From: Planococcus citri | Lineage: Eukaryota > Arthropoda > Insecta > Hemiptera > Pseudococcidae | Length of the DNA: 64,000 nt | Direction of reading: 5' to 3' | Assembly: GCF_950023065.1 (NCBI RefSeq) | Contig: NC_088680.1 | Coordinates: forward strand, 32,724,559-32,788,558 | Shown here: piece after piece, positions 10,796 to 19,610 of the stretch | How the letters are laid out: the number at the start of each line of letters is the position of its first letter | Position numbering within the stretch: position 1 is the first letter of the stretch | Notes under the pieces: generated by a model | What the model saw: only the letters and a program-made list of their open reading frames with translations | What the model was told of the DNA's origin: nothing | The model's database searches: none | Translations under genes and position numbers: made by a program

Positions 10796-11320
10796 ATGAA
10801 TTTATTTGTAAAAATTACTTGTATGATATATATTGGGTTCTTAAACCCTCTATTCTTAAAATATGAAAAAGATTTGATATGGGCACCCGCACCTCCATCA
10901 AAAGAAATTCGTATTGAAGTCATTGACGGAAAAAAATTTCGCGTGATAAACCGACAAGATGAAGAATTTGAAACCTACAAAAACAAGTATATGAGCGATG
11001 ATTTGACTGACAGCATACATATTTTATGTAATGGTGATGATGAATGCAACCGCAAGTATCCTGAAGAATTATCTTATCTCGAAATTCTTTGGTGTATGGT
11101 TAGGAGTATTATCGTATATGAAATTATTGTAGCTGTCATTGATTCTCTGCGTACCGGTCCGATAATGGGTGCCATTTATCGGCACGACAGATTAAATGAT
11201 TTGAACGACAAAAAAAAGTGTTTTGCACGACAGATTCCAACGTCCCAAAACCACTTTTTTAACGACGAAAACAGTTTTGAACCATTGCACGACAACAAAA
11301 ATTCAAGTGCACGCCAATAA
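10796..11320 (+). CDS. array gene 4: family member with novel polar C-terminal extension
   Basis: The ATG at 10796 opens 174 residues, about 35-45 longer than the sisters. Residues 3-16 are hydrophobic. The core at 36-59 is the best match to the family consensus (KEIRIEVIDGKKFRVINRQD). The cysteine cluster is degraded: Cys78 and Cys84 remain, but the CKCP positions are RKYP. A hydrophobic helix spans about 94-118. After RTGPIMG (about 119-125) the usual KISRW end is replaced by a polar His/Asp/Asn/Lys-rich tail, because a segment full of ACGAC words has been inserted there. Confidence 0.65.
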   Translation: MNLFVKITCMIYIGFLNPLFLKYEKDLIWAPAPPSKEIRIEVIDGKKFRVINRQDEEFETYKNKYMSDDLTDSIHILCNGDDECNRKYPEELSYLEILWCMVRSIIVYEIIVAVIDSLRTGPIMGAIYRHDRLNDLNDKKKCFARQIPTSQNHFFNDENSFEPLHDNKNSSARQ

Positions 11321-11420
11321 AATCAAGTGAACGCCAACGCATGCCCGACAAGTTGAATGAAATGCATCGACGACTTTAGGAAATGAACGACGACATAATG
11401 ATAAAAGCGACGAATTTATT
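11165..11420 (+). repeat. ACGAC-rich insertion that rewrites the C-terminus of array gene 4
   Basis: From about 11170 the words GGCACGACAGATT, GAACGAC, TTGCACGACA, GCACGCCA and CGACGAC recur at irregular spacing. Sister genes have no such segment at this point, so it is an insertion. Its first 150 bases are open in frame with gene 4 and give the extra C-terminal residues. I cannot assign it to a known element. Confidence 0.55.
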
Positions 11421-11589
11421 CACAAAATTAAAATTTCCAAAAACGATTGGTGTTGGTTTCGAACCGATCTGAAGCCTCCACTGGATTTACCAATAAAAAC
11501 TTTCTAAAGCTGAAAATTAGGTAAACATGAAATTCAGCACTTATAAAGGCACATTAGGTGCATATCTTTAAATTCTTTTTGAGCCGGTT

Positions 11590-11995
11590 CAAATCCAAAA
11601 TTTTCTCCAAAGGATGTTCTCTCCAATCATTAGATTATATAACATCTAGTCCTATGTATCTTTAATTATTGTTGTTTTTCTCTGTTTGTCAATCTCTCTA
11701 AGATTCAGATCCTTCTATGTAAGCCTATTTACTTATGTAGATAGAGATACCTACCTATCTATCTATGATTTTAGGATTGTAATTTGAATAATAATTTACA
11801 GTCACCAAAAGAGGCTATAAATCCGCAAAAGAATTATTCAATAATCATAAATACACCTCATCATTATCTATAGAATATTTAAAGTTTTGCTACTTCTAAA
11901 TTTACTGTATTGATTCATCAGTGAAGATGACCAATAAAAAGAAGCAGAAGCTAAAGTACTCGTATTATTTTATTAAGAAGAAAGTTCTGTGATTT
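11590..11995 (+). pseudogene. truncated array copy 4b: leader plus decayed tail
   Basis: The leader (AAGGATGTTCTCTCCAATCA), an acceptor-like ATTTTAGGATTG at about 11769, the GAGGCTATAAATCCGC block and the tail region (TTTGCTACTTCTAAATTTAC at about 11886) are all recognisable. The tail frame is broken: TATTGG is TATTGA, and GAAGTGAAGGTG has lost bases. The central coding part is absent, as in copy 3b. Confidence 0.6.
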
Positions 11996-12079
11996 CTTTC
12001 GAGCAGTGTGATTTCTTCTTGCTTAATAAGTATATATTTTACACTTGGGCATGTGAAATAGATATTAAGCATTGTCATT

Positions 12080-12620
12080 TAGAGAAATATTTGTAACAGA
12101 TTTTTTCTCAAAAGCAAGATTACCAACAAATCATGAAAAAAGAAATATTGCTATAGGTAAGAGTTATCAAAAGAAACACATCCTTGGTTTTATTTCATAG
12201 TTATGCGCATTTAGATAATTATCGTACAATTTGTAAAAATGATTAAAATTAAAATTCCTGCATTCGAATTTGTATTTGGATCCTCCTATAAGGGGATTTT
12301 TCGAGCTCCGATAAAGTTATAAAAACCCACCCGTGGCTCCAAAATGTCTTGAAATCACCACCATGTTGACTCATCATCCGTGAAAAATCAGACCGTTATC
12401 AAAATTGAGTTTAAAAGTAGCATTTGGGGAAAAATGGATTTGAGGAAATGGGTTTGCGGGGAAACGTTCGGTTGGGATAACGGATTCGGGGAATTATACC
12501 AAAATCATTTGGTGTAGGTATACCATACCTACCCTTTCCAAATCGATTGACGGTTGTTTCAAGCCATCCTGAATCTGAAGCCCCCAGCAGATTTCTGAAG
12601 GTTCCAGTTTTTAAGAAAAT
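12080..12620 (+). repeat. array 3' flank block, copy C
   Basis: Third copy of the flank (TTGGTTTTATTTCATAG, AGATAATTATCGTAC, GTGGCTCCAAAATG), followed by diverged sequence and another piece of the dispersed GGAGCCTCCAG-type repeat at about 12540-12600. Confidence 0.55.
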
Positions 12621-12910
12621 ACATCAATGTTGACCAAAAGCGTTGTGAAAATGGGTCATTTGAGATGGCTGGCAATAAATTTATTTCAGTCTTTTCATTC
12701 ACCTTATAAGTTTTGCCCTGGATTCTGAAAAATCCTAAAAAGTATATGCAAAAGTAAATCAAGGGACGAAATTACCATTTCTGGATTTTATTTTCCAATT
12801 GTTGGTCAATTCATTTTTCCCTACGCGTTAATGAAAATATCAGGAACATTTTATCTAATAGTACAGAGAGAGAGACAGAGACACAAATATTTTTTAGTAG
12901 CCTAATTTCA

Positions 12911-13910
12911 ATTTACATACCTACTACATGAAGCACACTATTATACCTCTGTTGATACCTATTTATACAAAAAGTATGTCTTTATGGACGACCAAAATCT
13001 TAGGGAAATAAAATGAAATTCTTTTAGAAAAAGGCTTGAAAAAACACGTTTATTTTTGAGAAAGTACACGACCAACTTGATACATTTCTGGAAAAATTTC
13101 ATCGAAATTCGAAAGCACCTTCAAATACGTTGATTATAAAAAAAAAACACACACACACGAAAAAAACTTACAAAATGAGTGAATTTTGAAAAAAAAATCG
13201 TAAAAATTTAATCATTTGAAAAACGATCACAAAAATCTTGAAAGATAGGAAGACCAATTTGAAAAAACTAGTTGGAAAACCATCGACGAACACCTATAGG
13301 CTATAGCCTTCATTAAAATAGAAACACTTTGGAAATTATAGAAGCGTAGTTTTCGCGCAGGCATAACAGCGCTCCTGAGCGAAAAAATTGATGCCGGATT
13401 GCCGGGTGTTGGAACTTGGAACCAACTTTTATCGACAGTAAGTAACCGAGTTATACCACCAGATTGCGCTATTAACTTGAGAACAAAACGCATTTAGGTC
13501 ACAAAAAAAATTATGAAAGCTCAAGGTTGTAAAACTACTGAAAAAACTGTTTTTTCGTGTTTTTTTTTTTGTATGTTTGAGCTTTTATAACTTTTTTTCT
13601 ATATCGCGGATAGGTAATTTTCAAACCAACTCGCATCTGGTAGAGAATTTAACGTAGATTATTTTCTTTCCTTACCTCAAATACCTATGTCCTTTCTCAA
13701 AATTTTGAGTAATTTCCATAAAAATAAATAAAGTCGATGCATCACAGACAACTGGGAATATCAAAAGCTGAAGCGGGGTAGTGAAATGTGAAATGATTCA
13801 TCAGGACTCATCTAAAGCTATTTTCCTGCGATTTAGGTCGACCATACAGACATATGTACTTCACTTTTTGTATGCTGACAGAGGTATTGTAGTGTGCTTT
13901 ATGAGCGTAA
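12911..13910. mobile_element. possible foldback/TIR element inside the array
   Basis: About 80 bases at 12911-12995 (GAAGCACACTATTATACCTC, later AAAAAGTATGTCTTTATGG) recur in inverted, diverged form at about 13835-13910 (ACTTTTTGTATGC, GAGGTATTGTAGTGTGCTTT). This gives an element of about 1 kb. The interior has an internal hairpin around AAAGCTCAAGGTTG/GAGCTTTTATAAC at about 13516-13592. No transposase is seen. Target duplication is not clear, so the boundaries are approximate. Confidence 0.5.
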
Positions 13911-14374
13911 TTAATAAAAATACCTAGTTTTTATATTTCGATTCATAAAGCAGATGATTCTAAACTCGTGCGATACAGCGCTCCCTTGTAATCACCTACT
14001 TTATGAATCTTGTTGTAAAAACTACTTATGCTTTATCGAGTTTCTAACTTTTTCAAATTTTGATAAGCTTACAATTAGGCCATGTTCTTCTAATGTCTTC
14101 GTTTATATAAATGTGTACATAATTTTACCCATTAATTTTTGTTAGTTGAATATTGGCCTTGTTCCGTTGATGTTTTCAAACTTTAAATGTAGTGCTGGTG
14201 TTGAAAAAAAATAGTTTTGTGTTACTGAGTGCTTTTTCGCAAGGGATGCTCTGCCTGATCATTGGATCTAAAATCTAATCGTACGTATCTGTAATTAATT
14301 ATTGTAGTGTGTTTCTGGCTGTCAATTTCTGTATGAATTAGTTCCTTCTATGTAGACGTGTTTACTTACATAGA

Positions 14375-14403
14375 TTCTTACCTACCTACCTACCTACCTA
14401 CCT
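14375..14403 (+). repeat. (TACC)n microsatellite in the leader intron
   Basis: About seven TACC repeats precede the acceptor TTTCATTTCAG at about 14404-14414. Similar TACC tracts sit before the acceptor in the other units and throughout the window, so they may be serving as polypyrimidine-like tract DNA. Confidence 0.8.
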
Positions 14404-14485
14404 TTCATTTCAGGTTTGTAATTTGAAAAGTTGACTGTCGACAAGTGAGGCTACAGATTAGCACGAGAATTATTCAATAATTGAG

Positions 14486-14881
14486 ATGAATTTATTCGTA
14501 AGAACAACATTTTATTTGTTTCTGTCTATCTCCGACCCTTTCGTAAAATATGAAGAATCACTAATATCACTAATATGGCCACCTACATCAGAAGAAATTC
14601 GTGTTGAAGTCATCGATGGACAAAAATTTCGCGCAATAGACCGACTAGATGAAGACTTTAAAAAGTACGTGGATGTGCCTGATAATTGGAATACGAGTAG
14701 TACCGTAACCTTATATATTCCATGTAGCAACTGCAAGTGTCCTGCAAATGATTCGCATGAAACACCTTATCTCAAAATTCTTTGGTGTGCAGTTAGGAAT
14801 AATATCGTATATGCAATTCTTGATGCTGCCTATGATTTTCTGCGGACCGGTCCGAAAATATCACGCTGGTTGATCGCGTGA
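14486..14881 (+). CDS. array gene 5: small Cys-rich secreted/membrane protein
   Basis: The ATG at 14486 (MNLFVR) opens 131 residues. Residues 3-16 are hydrophobic. The core at 36-58 reads EEIRVEVIDGQKFRAIDRLD. NTS at 69-71 is a possible N-glycosylation site. The cysteine cluster is compact at 80-85 (CSNCKC), having lost the GNDE piece present in gene 3. The hydrophobic helix lies at about 95-119 (LKILWC, then AVRNNIVYAILDAAYDFL), and the end is KISRWLIA. The leader GTCGAC and AGAATTATTCAATAATTGAG lies directly upstream. It is one of the cleanest family members, and its function is unknown. Confidence 0.7.
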   Translation: MNLFVRTTFYLFLSISDPFVKYEESLISLIWPPTSEEIRVEVIDGQKFRAIDRLDEDFKKYVDVPDNWNTSSTVTLYIPCSNCKCPANDSHETPYLKILWCAVRNNIVYAILDAAYDFLRTGPKISRWLIA

Positions 14882-14939
14882 CACTGGTGTAGTGCTGTAT
14901 GTACGAGTAGGTACGCGTAACTTTACAACTTTAGACTTC

Positions 14940-15580
14940 AGTTTTTTGTTGATGTTTTTCCGCGAAAAATGTTCTTCCTGATCATTGGATCTAAAATCTA
15001 ATCGTATTTTACTCGTATCTCTAATTATTGTAGTTTGTTTCTGTTTGTACGTCAATTTCTCTCTAATATTCAGTTCCTTCTACATATGTAAGCCAATTTA
15101 GTTACTCATGTACAGGGTGCCCAGAAATATCGAGCACCCCTAAAAAAGTTTTCTACTAAAATACTTCGGTTGGTCACAGTGAATGATAATAATGATAGCA
15201 CATGATTGGTTGTTGGACTGGAGAGATAACATTCCACCAATCATATGCATCTATTTCACGTTGCCAATCTATTTTTTTAATGAAAAACTTTCTTAGGGGT
15301 GCTCGATATTTCTGGGCACCCTGTAGATACCTACCTACCTTTGATTTTAGGATTGTACATTATTTGAATAGTGAAAACAGACGTAGGAGGTTACAAATCC
15401 GCGCGAGAATTATTCAATAATCATAAATATACATATCTTATCATTGTCTATGAAGAAATTAATTCATTCGTTACAATAACATTTCTCTTGTGTTCTCACT
15501 TCATTCACATTAGCACAGATGAAGAATCACTGATTCAGTAATATGGGCTTCTCCATCAAACTAATTCGTGTTGAAGATAA
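14940..15580 (+). pseudogene. decayed array copy 5b, split by the MITE
   Basis: The leader (GCGAAAAATGTTCTTCCTGA at about 14961) and the acceptor region (TTTGATTTTAGG at about 15340) are separated by the MITE at 15113-15323. Beyond it the second leader (GAGAATTATTCAATAATCAT) and a damaged N-terminal coding region are seen (ATTCATTCGTTACAATAACA, then GAAGAATCACTGATTC and a piece resembling EIRVED at about 15560). There is no continuous frame, and the rest of the gene is gone. Confidence 0.6.
15113..15323. mobile_element. 211-bp MITE, copy 2, TA target duplication
   Basis: It starts CAGGGTGCCCAGAAATATCG and ends with the inverted counterpart. TA flanks both ends (15111-15112 and 15324-15325). 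It has the same length as copy 1 and the inverse orientation, and differs by a few substitutions (for example GTACCCC versus GCACCCC in the TIR). Changes occur in both TIRs of one copy together, which suggests distinct source elements or TIR homogenisation. Confidence 0.9.
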
Positions 15581-15866
15581 AAACTCACCCGATTTTTTTG
15601 TTTTTGCTTGTAAATATCCACGGTTTAAAAATTCGGCCTTTTCGATAGAAAGCTATCAGTGATCACTGAATTATTTCAGTGATTTTGAAATTCGAAGCAT
15701 CGGGGGAAAAAAGAATAACTTAGCTTGAAATTTCATTCAAAAATGACGTTGAGATGGCTGGCAATGAATTTCATTTCAGCCTTTTTATTCATGTAATACG
15801 TTTTGCCCTGGATATCGATAAATCCGATAAGTGTATGGAAAAGTAAATCGAGAGACAAAATTACCA

Positions 15867-16420
15867 ATTTTTTTGTTTTAAAACAGCTAGTTTTTTTTCT
15901 TGTTTAAAACTACATAAGTGTTTAAAACGCGTTTTGAACACGTTTAAAATGTGTTTTAATTTTTAAACACAAATTCATTTGTTTTGGATTTAGTTTTTCA
16001 ATTTAAAATATCCGTTATTCAGTCATAAATTTTTAAGACGTGACATAATAAAATTGCTATAAGGCTCAGCTCAAGAAATACCTATTGAAAAATTGAAATC
16101 AAAACACAAAATTTGTAAAAGTATAAGAAGAAAAATAAAAATCTAAAATTACAGTTCATTCAATCCCTTTTTTTTCTACTAGAAATATTGAAAAAAACGT
16201 TTTTTTTTTTAGAAAATTGTAGTTGAAAGAAAACACGTTTAAAAAATATTTAAACAAAAAAAATTAAAAAAAAAACGTTTTAAACGTGCTTAAGTATGTT
16301 TTTTTTTGTTGTCTAAATCTAAATCGAAATCGACTGGTCTACTCTAATAAACTAAAACACGCGTTTTTATAAAACGTGTTTAAAACATTTTTGTTTTAAA
16401 CATGTACAACCCTGGATGAG
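15867..16420. mobile_element. AT-rich hAT-like remnant with GTTTAAAAC motifs
   Basis: Palindromic words (GTTTAAAAC, CACGTTTAAA, TTTAAACACG, ACGCGTTTT and AAAACGCGT) are dense at 15900-15990 and again, inverted, at 16340-16405. The right edge read on the minus strand is CCAGGGTTGTACATGTTTAA, which has the style of a hAT terminus. No matching left terminus is present, so the copy is truncated or degenerate. The sister-unit sequence is interrupted here and resumes only at about 17205, so this remnant is part of a 1.3-kb insert. Confidence 0.55.
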
Positions 16421-16630
16421 AGGTTCCAAAATTTCTATCCAGGATTTCATTCATATCTGTGCCGATGGGCTGGACGCTTCAAGTTCATGATAAGGAAAAC
16501 ACGTGCTTTTAAAATATTAACTTGCTCGCGATTTGTATCTCTGAAACCTAGTTATAGATACAATATATTTCCAGAAAATTGCTTCTGTTGAATTTATGCG
16601 TTACTCGAAAGTTGAAACTGTGCAAGTGCA

Positions 16631-17026
16631 ATGTGTCGTAGAGGTCGTAGAGTTCAGTTTAAATTTGAGCCAATCGAAGTTCCCGATGGAAATTCAAGAA
16701 GGCATCCCAATGCAGCAAGTGTTGCTCAATTTAACAATACGATAGAATGCTGTTACGGTGCGAGCCATCCAAATTATCGTGATACTTTCATATCTTACTT
16801 GAATACGTGGAATTCCGATCTTTTAGCTATCAAAGATTTCTTGAAGTCAGTCGCAGATCTATTTGAAGAACATCCAAGTGTTTTGAGGGCATTTGCAGAA
16901 ATTCTACCGGGTGGAATAACTTTACAAGTTGAAGAAAAACGGTTTGGATATTATAATCTAATCGCGAAGATCCCGGAACATTTATTCGAAATTGGTAATG
17001 ATGAAGTTTTAGCAAACGCTGCTTAA
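16631..17026 (+). CDS. small PAH-domain protein (Sin3-like paired amphipathic helix), intronless
   Basis: The open frame gives 131 residues. Residues 30-96 resemble a paired amphipathic helix domain: a helix with AQFNNTIE, then YRDTFISYLNTWNSD, then IKDFLKSVADLFEEHPSVL and the hallmark turn FAEILPGG before a short strand. In Sin3 co-repressors this four-helix fold binds amphipathic peptides of transcription factors. The N-terminus is basic (CRRGRR). No other Sin3 domain is present, and Sin3 is usually over 1000 residues. The gene has no intron and AATAAA follows at 17128-17133. It sits in an insert that interrupts an array unit, so it may be a retrocopy fragment or a transposon cargo gene. 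The domain call is from pattern and should be confirmed by HMM search. Confidence 0.7.
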   Translation: MCRRGRRVQFKFEPIEVPDGNSRRHPNAASVAQFNNTIECCYGASHPNYRDTFISYLNTWNSDLLAIKDFLKSVADLFEEHPSVLRAFAEILPGGITLQVEEKRFGYYNLIAKIPEHLFEIGNDEVLANAA

Positions 17027-17127
17027 ATTCAATGAAATTATAATACTACGCATTTTTGAATTTATTGAAATAATTTTAGAATTTTACGAATATGTTATCA
17101 GTGTCTTAAAAAAGGACTGTAAAATGA

Positions 17128-17133
17128 AATAAA
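17128..17133 (+). terminator. poly(A) signal AATAAA of the PAH gene
   Basis: AATAAA lies 102 bases after the stop codon of the PAH ORF in otherwise non-coding sequence, on the same strand. Confidence 0.55.
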
Positions 17134-17529
17134 CATGTTTCTGCGAAGCCCAATCTGTGTTCTTTTATTTTGTATTGTACCAACTACCAATGATAACGAC
17201 AACCATTTCTGAATTTTCATTTTCCAATTTTTGGTCAATTCTCCCTCCCTCCCTTCATTTAAATGAAAATACAATCAGTGCTGCCGTTAAGACGTTTATT
17301 CTCTTCACGAAGGGCAGCTGGAAATCCGTCTTTCATTGTGTATCCGGCTCGCAGCATCAGAAGTAGATTTGATTTATGTCAATGTGTTTCTGACTGCTAC
17401 AGTTATCTCTTTTCAGTTTTCAGTTTTATATTTTTGTTTTCCTACAATATTACATTATTTAGGCATTTCTTGTTCAATTATCGAGCGATTTCGGCGGATT
17501 TCTCCAAATTTTAAATTCACTGTGAACCG

Positions 17530-17790
17530 CGTAGAAACAAGTGATTTTTTGTTGGTGCATTCGAGTGAAACGTTTTCTTCGTGATCATCGGATCTAATCG
17601 CGCGTATCTCCAATTATTATGATTTGTTTCTGTTTGTCAGTTGCTTTAGGATTCGGTTCCGTTCAGATATCATTTTAGAATTTCAGTTTGAGAAGTGAAC
17701 AGTCGACAAAAAAGTCAGCAAATTTATGTACTAGAGAACTATCTAGGTCTATAACTATAAACATACGTCTGCAGAATTATCCACAGAGAA
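17530..17790 (+). promoter_or_regulatory. 5' leader and putative leader intron of array gene 6
   Basis: The leader TGTTGGTGCATTCGAGTG and GTGATCATCGGATCTAATCG is followed by GCGCGTATCTCC (putative donor GTATCT) and by CATTTTAGAATTTCAG as acceptor (about 17687). The second leader then has CAGTCGACAAAAAAG and runs to the ATG at 17791. It matches the other units but is the most diverged. Confidence 0.5.
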
Positions 17791-18225
17791 ATGAATTCAT
17801 TCATAGTAACAACATTCATTTTGTATTGCGTGATCATGATCGACCCAAATGAAGAATCGAGATCATGGCAACTTACTCCATCTCCATCGAAAGAAATTCG
17901 CGTTGAAGATATTGATGGCCAAAAATATCGCGTAATTAACAGACACGGTGAAGAATTTCAATCCGTAAGAAACATATACCCTCAATGGAATATCACTGAT
18001 GATTACAGTTGCACACGTATTAGATGCACCAATGAAAAGAACTGTCGGAGCATTATCGAATCTCACGGAAAATATTCGCAAGGGTTATCGTATTTCAAAA
18101 CCATTTGCTCAATGGTGCGTTCATCAGTGTGGGGGCTTCAAATTGGCTTTACAATCGACATTTTTGATATTGCTATCGAGTACCTGCGGATCAATCCGAA
18201 AATATCACGCTGGTTCGTTGTATGA
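17791..18225 (+). CDS. array gene 6: small Cys-rich secreted/membrane protein
   Basis: The ATG at 17791 opens 144 residues. Residues 3-17 are strongly hydrophobic (FIVTTFILYCVIMI). The core at 34-56 reads KEIRVEDIDGQKYRVINR, then HGEEF. NIT at 67-69 is a possible N-glycosylation site. Cysteines at 74, 79 and 85 replace the CNCKCP cluster. A hydrophobic helix of about 27 residues (101-127, including ICSMVR) is followed by a second amphipathic stretch and PKISRW plus FVV. The lengthened spacer between cysteines and helix distinguishes this copy. Confidence 0.7.
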   Translation: MNSFIVTTFILYCVIMIDPNEESRSWQLTPSPSKEIRVEDIDGQKYRVINRHGEEFQSVRNIYPQWNITDDYSCTRIRCTNEKNCRSIIESHGKYSQGLSYFKTICSMVRSSVWGLQIGFTIDIFDIAIEYLRINPKISRWFVV

Positions 18226-18377
18226 TGCTCGATTGGTATTGTGTATAAGTTTACAAGTTGGTGATATTTCGTGCTATATTTTTTAGATGAGGAAACAGGA
18301 ACGGCGACATCGCACTTCTCAAGTTACTATGAATTTGTATATTATGTTTCTGACTTCTATTTACTAATATCTTTGTT

Positions 18378-18973
18378 ATCGCAGTTGAAAAGTCTGGCTA
18401 CTTTGTTAAGATTAGGCCTTGTTCCTTATGAAATGTGTACATTACTCACTGATTGTTTATTGTCGTGTGAGTAATTATTGTTCTTGTTCGGTTGATGTTT
18501 TATAACTTTAAAGTATGCAGTACTCGTGTTTAAAAAATAGTTTTCTGTTGGTGTTTTTCCCCGAAGGATGTTCTCTCTGATCATTGGATCTAAACTCTAA
18601 TCGTAAGTCAAGTCTAAGTACCTACCTACTTATCCCTAATTATTGTAGTTTGTTTCTGGTTGTCAATTTCGGTAGAGTAAGTGAGGGCAAGAGTTCGCAG
18701 AGGGTTAAGAGTACTATTTTCAATTTCTCATATCTGACTACACTTGAAAATTTTAATTTTTTCAGTCACGCATACCTTAGTTTAGGGAAATTTAGTCACC
18801 CTACAAAAGTTGGCAAACCTGCGGCATGTTTAAGTAGTGAAAATATCGGTTTATATTATAGATTCCTATATACACCTTTATACCTACCTTTCATTTCAGG
18901 ACTGTAATTTGAGAAGTTGACCGTCGACAAAAGAGGCTACAGATTTGCACGAGAATTATTCAATAATCAAGAA
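18378..18973 (+). promoter_or_regulatory. upstream block, leader and putative leader intron of array gene 7
   Basis: It carries the upstream block (GTTGAAAAGTCTGGCTACTT), the leader (CGAAGGATGTTCTCTCTGAT) and a GTAAGT donor at about 18604. The acceptor TTTCATTTCAG ends at about 18900, so this putative intron is about 300 bases, longer than in the sister genes, owing to inserted sequence. The second leader with GTCGACAAAAGAGGC leads to the ATG at 18974. Confidence 0.45.
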
Positions 18974-19400
18974 ATGAGTTTATTCGTAATAATAGCATCT
19001 TGTGTGTATCTGTCTTACTTTGACCCTTTCGAAGACTCGGTAACATGGGCACCTCAATCAAAAGAAATTCGTGTTGGAGACATTGATTGGCCAAAAATAT
19101 CGCGTAATTAACCGACAAGATGAAGAATTTGAAACCGTGAGAAACAAGTATTTGCCAGAAGAGATTTGGAATCAGTTGATGCCTGATGATTGGAATGGTA
19201 CGATGTATATTTCGTGTAATGGTACTGATGAATGCATCTGCAAGTGTCCTGCAAAAGATTCGCAATTTTATCTCGACATTTTTTGGCGTGTGGTTAGGAA
19301 TAGTTTCATAGTTTTATCTATTGATGCTGCCTATGGTTTTCTGCAGACTGGTCCGAAAATATTACGCTGGTTGAGCCCGCGACGACGCTGGTTTGTGTAA
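18974..19400 (+). pseudogene. array gene 7: recent one-base frameshift in the core motif
   Basis: The frame from the ATG at 18974 (MSLFV) runs through the hydrophobic N-terminus and KEIRVGDID, then stops at 19111. At about 19086 the text is GATTGGCC, where array gene 6 has GATGGCC, so one extra T has been gained. In the other frame the protein continues (GQKYRVINRQDEEFE, then NGTDECICKCPAKDS, then the hydrophobic helix) to a stop at 19400. Everything else is well preserved, so the loss is recent, polymorphic or a base-call error. The CKCP cluster and NGT site match gene 3. Confidence 0.65.
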
Positions 19401-19419
19401 CTTTACGACTTTAGCTTTT

Positions 19420-19610
19420 TGTTATGTAATGCTTTTCCGCGAAGGATGGTTTTTCTGATCATTGGATCTAAATAATCTATTCGTATATAATTATCTTTAA
19501 TTGTAGTTTATCAAGTACGATTTTAGTATTGTAATTTGAATAATTGACAGTCCACACAAGAGGCTACAGATTACACGAGAATTATTTAGATAATAATCTT
19601 TTTAAAAAAT
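19420..19610 (+). pseudogene. terminal truncated array copy 7b (leader only)
   Basis: The leader (GCGAAGGATGGTTTTTCTGA), a GATTTTAGTATTG acceptor-like site and the second leader (GAGGCTACAGATTACACGAG) are present. No coding sequence follows. This marks the right edge of the array. Confidence 0.55.

Larger units (their letters stand above)
5689..19610 (+). repeat. tandem gene-family array made of duplicated units, all on the plus strand
   Basis: The same order of blocks recurs. First comes an upstream block (GATAAAC.TGGCTAC.TTGATAAGCTTA, then TTTTTGTTAGTTGGATATTGG; at about 7885, 10541, 14062 and 18378). Next is a leader block with GCGAAGGATGTTCTCC and GATCATTGGATCTAAAATCT, a putative small intron ending in (TACC)n..TTTCATTTCAG or ATTTTAG, a second leader block with GTCGAC and AGAATTATTCAATAATCA, then the coding region. 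A truncated second copy usually follows, ending in a hydrophobic, Lys-rich tail (about 6990, 8990, 11880) and a shared 3' flank (about 7200, 9190, 12080). Units are roughly 2-3.5 kb. This is best explained by repeated unequal exchange. Confidence 0.85.
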
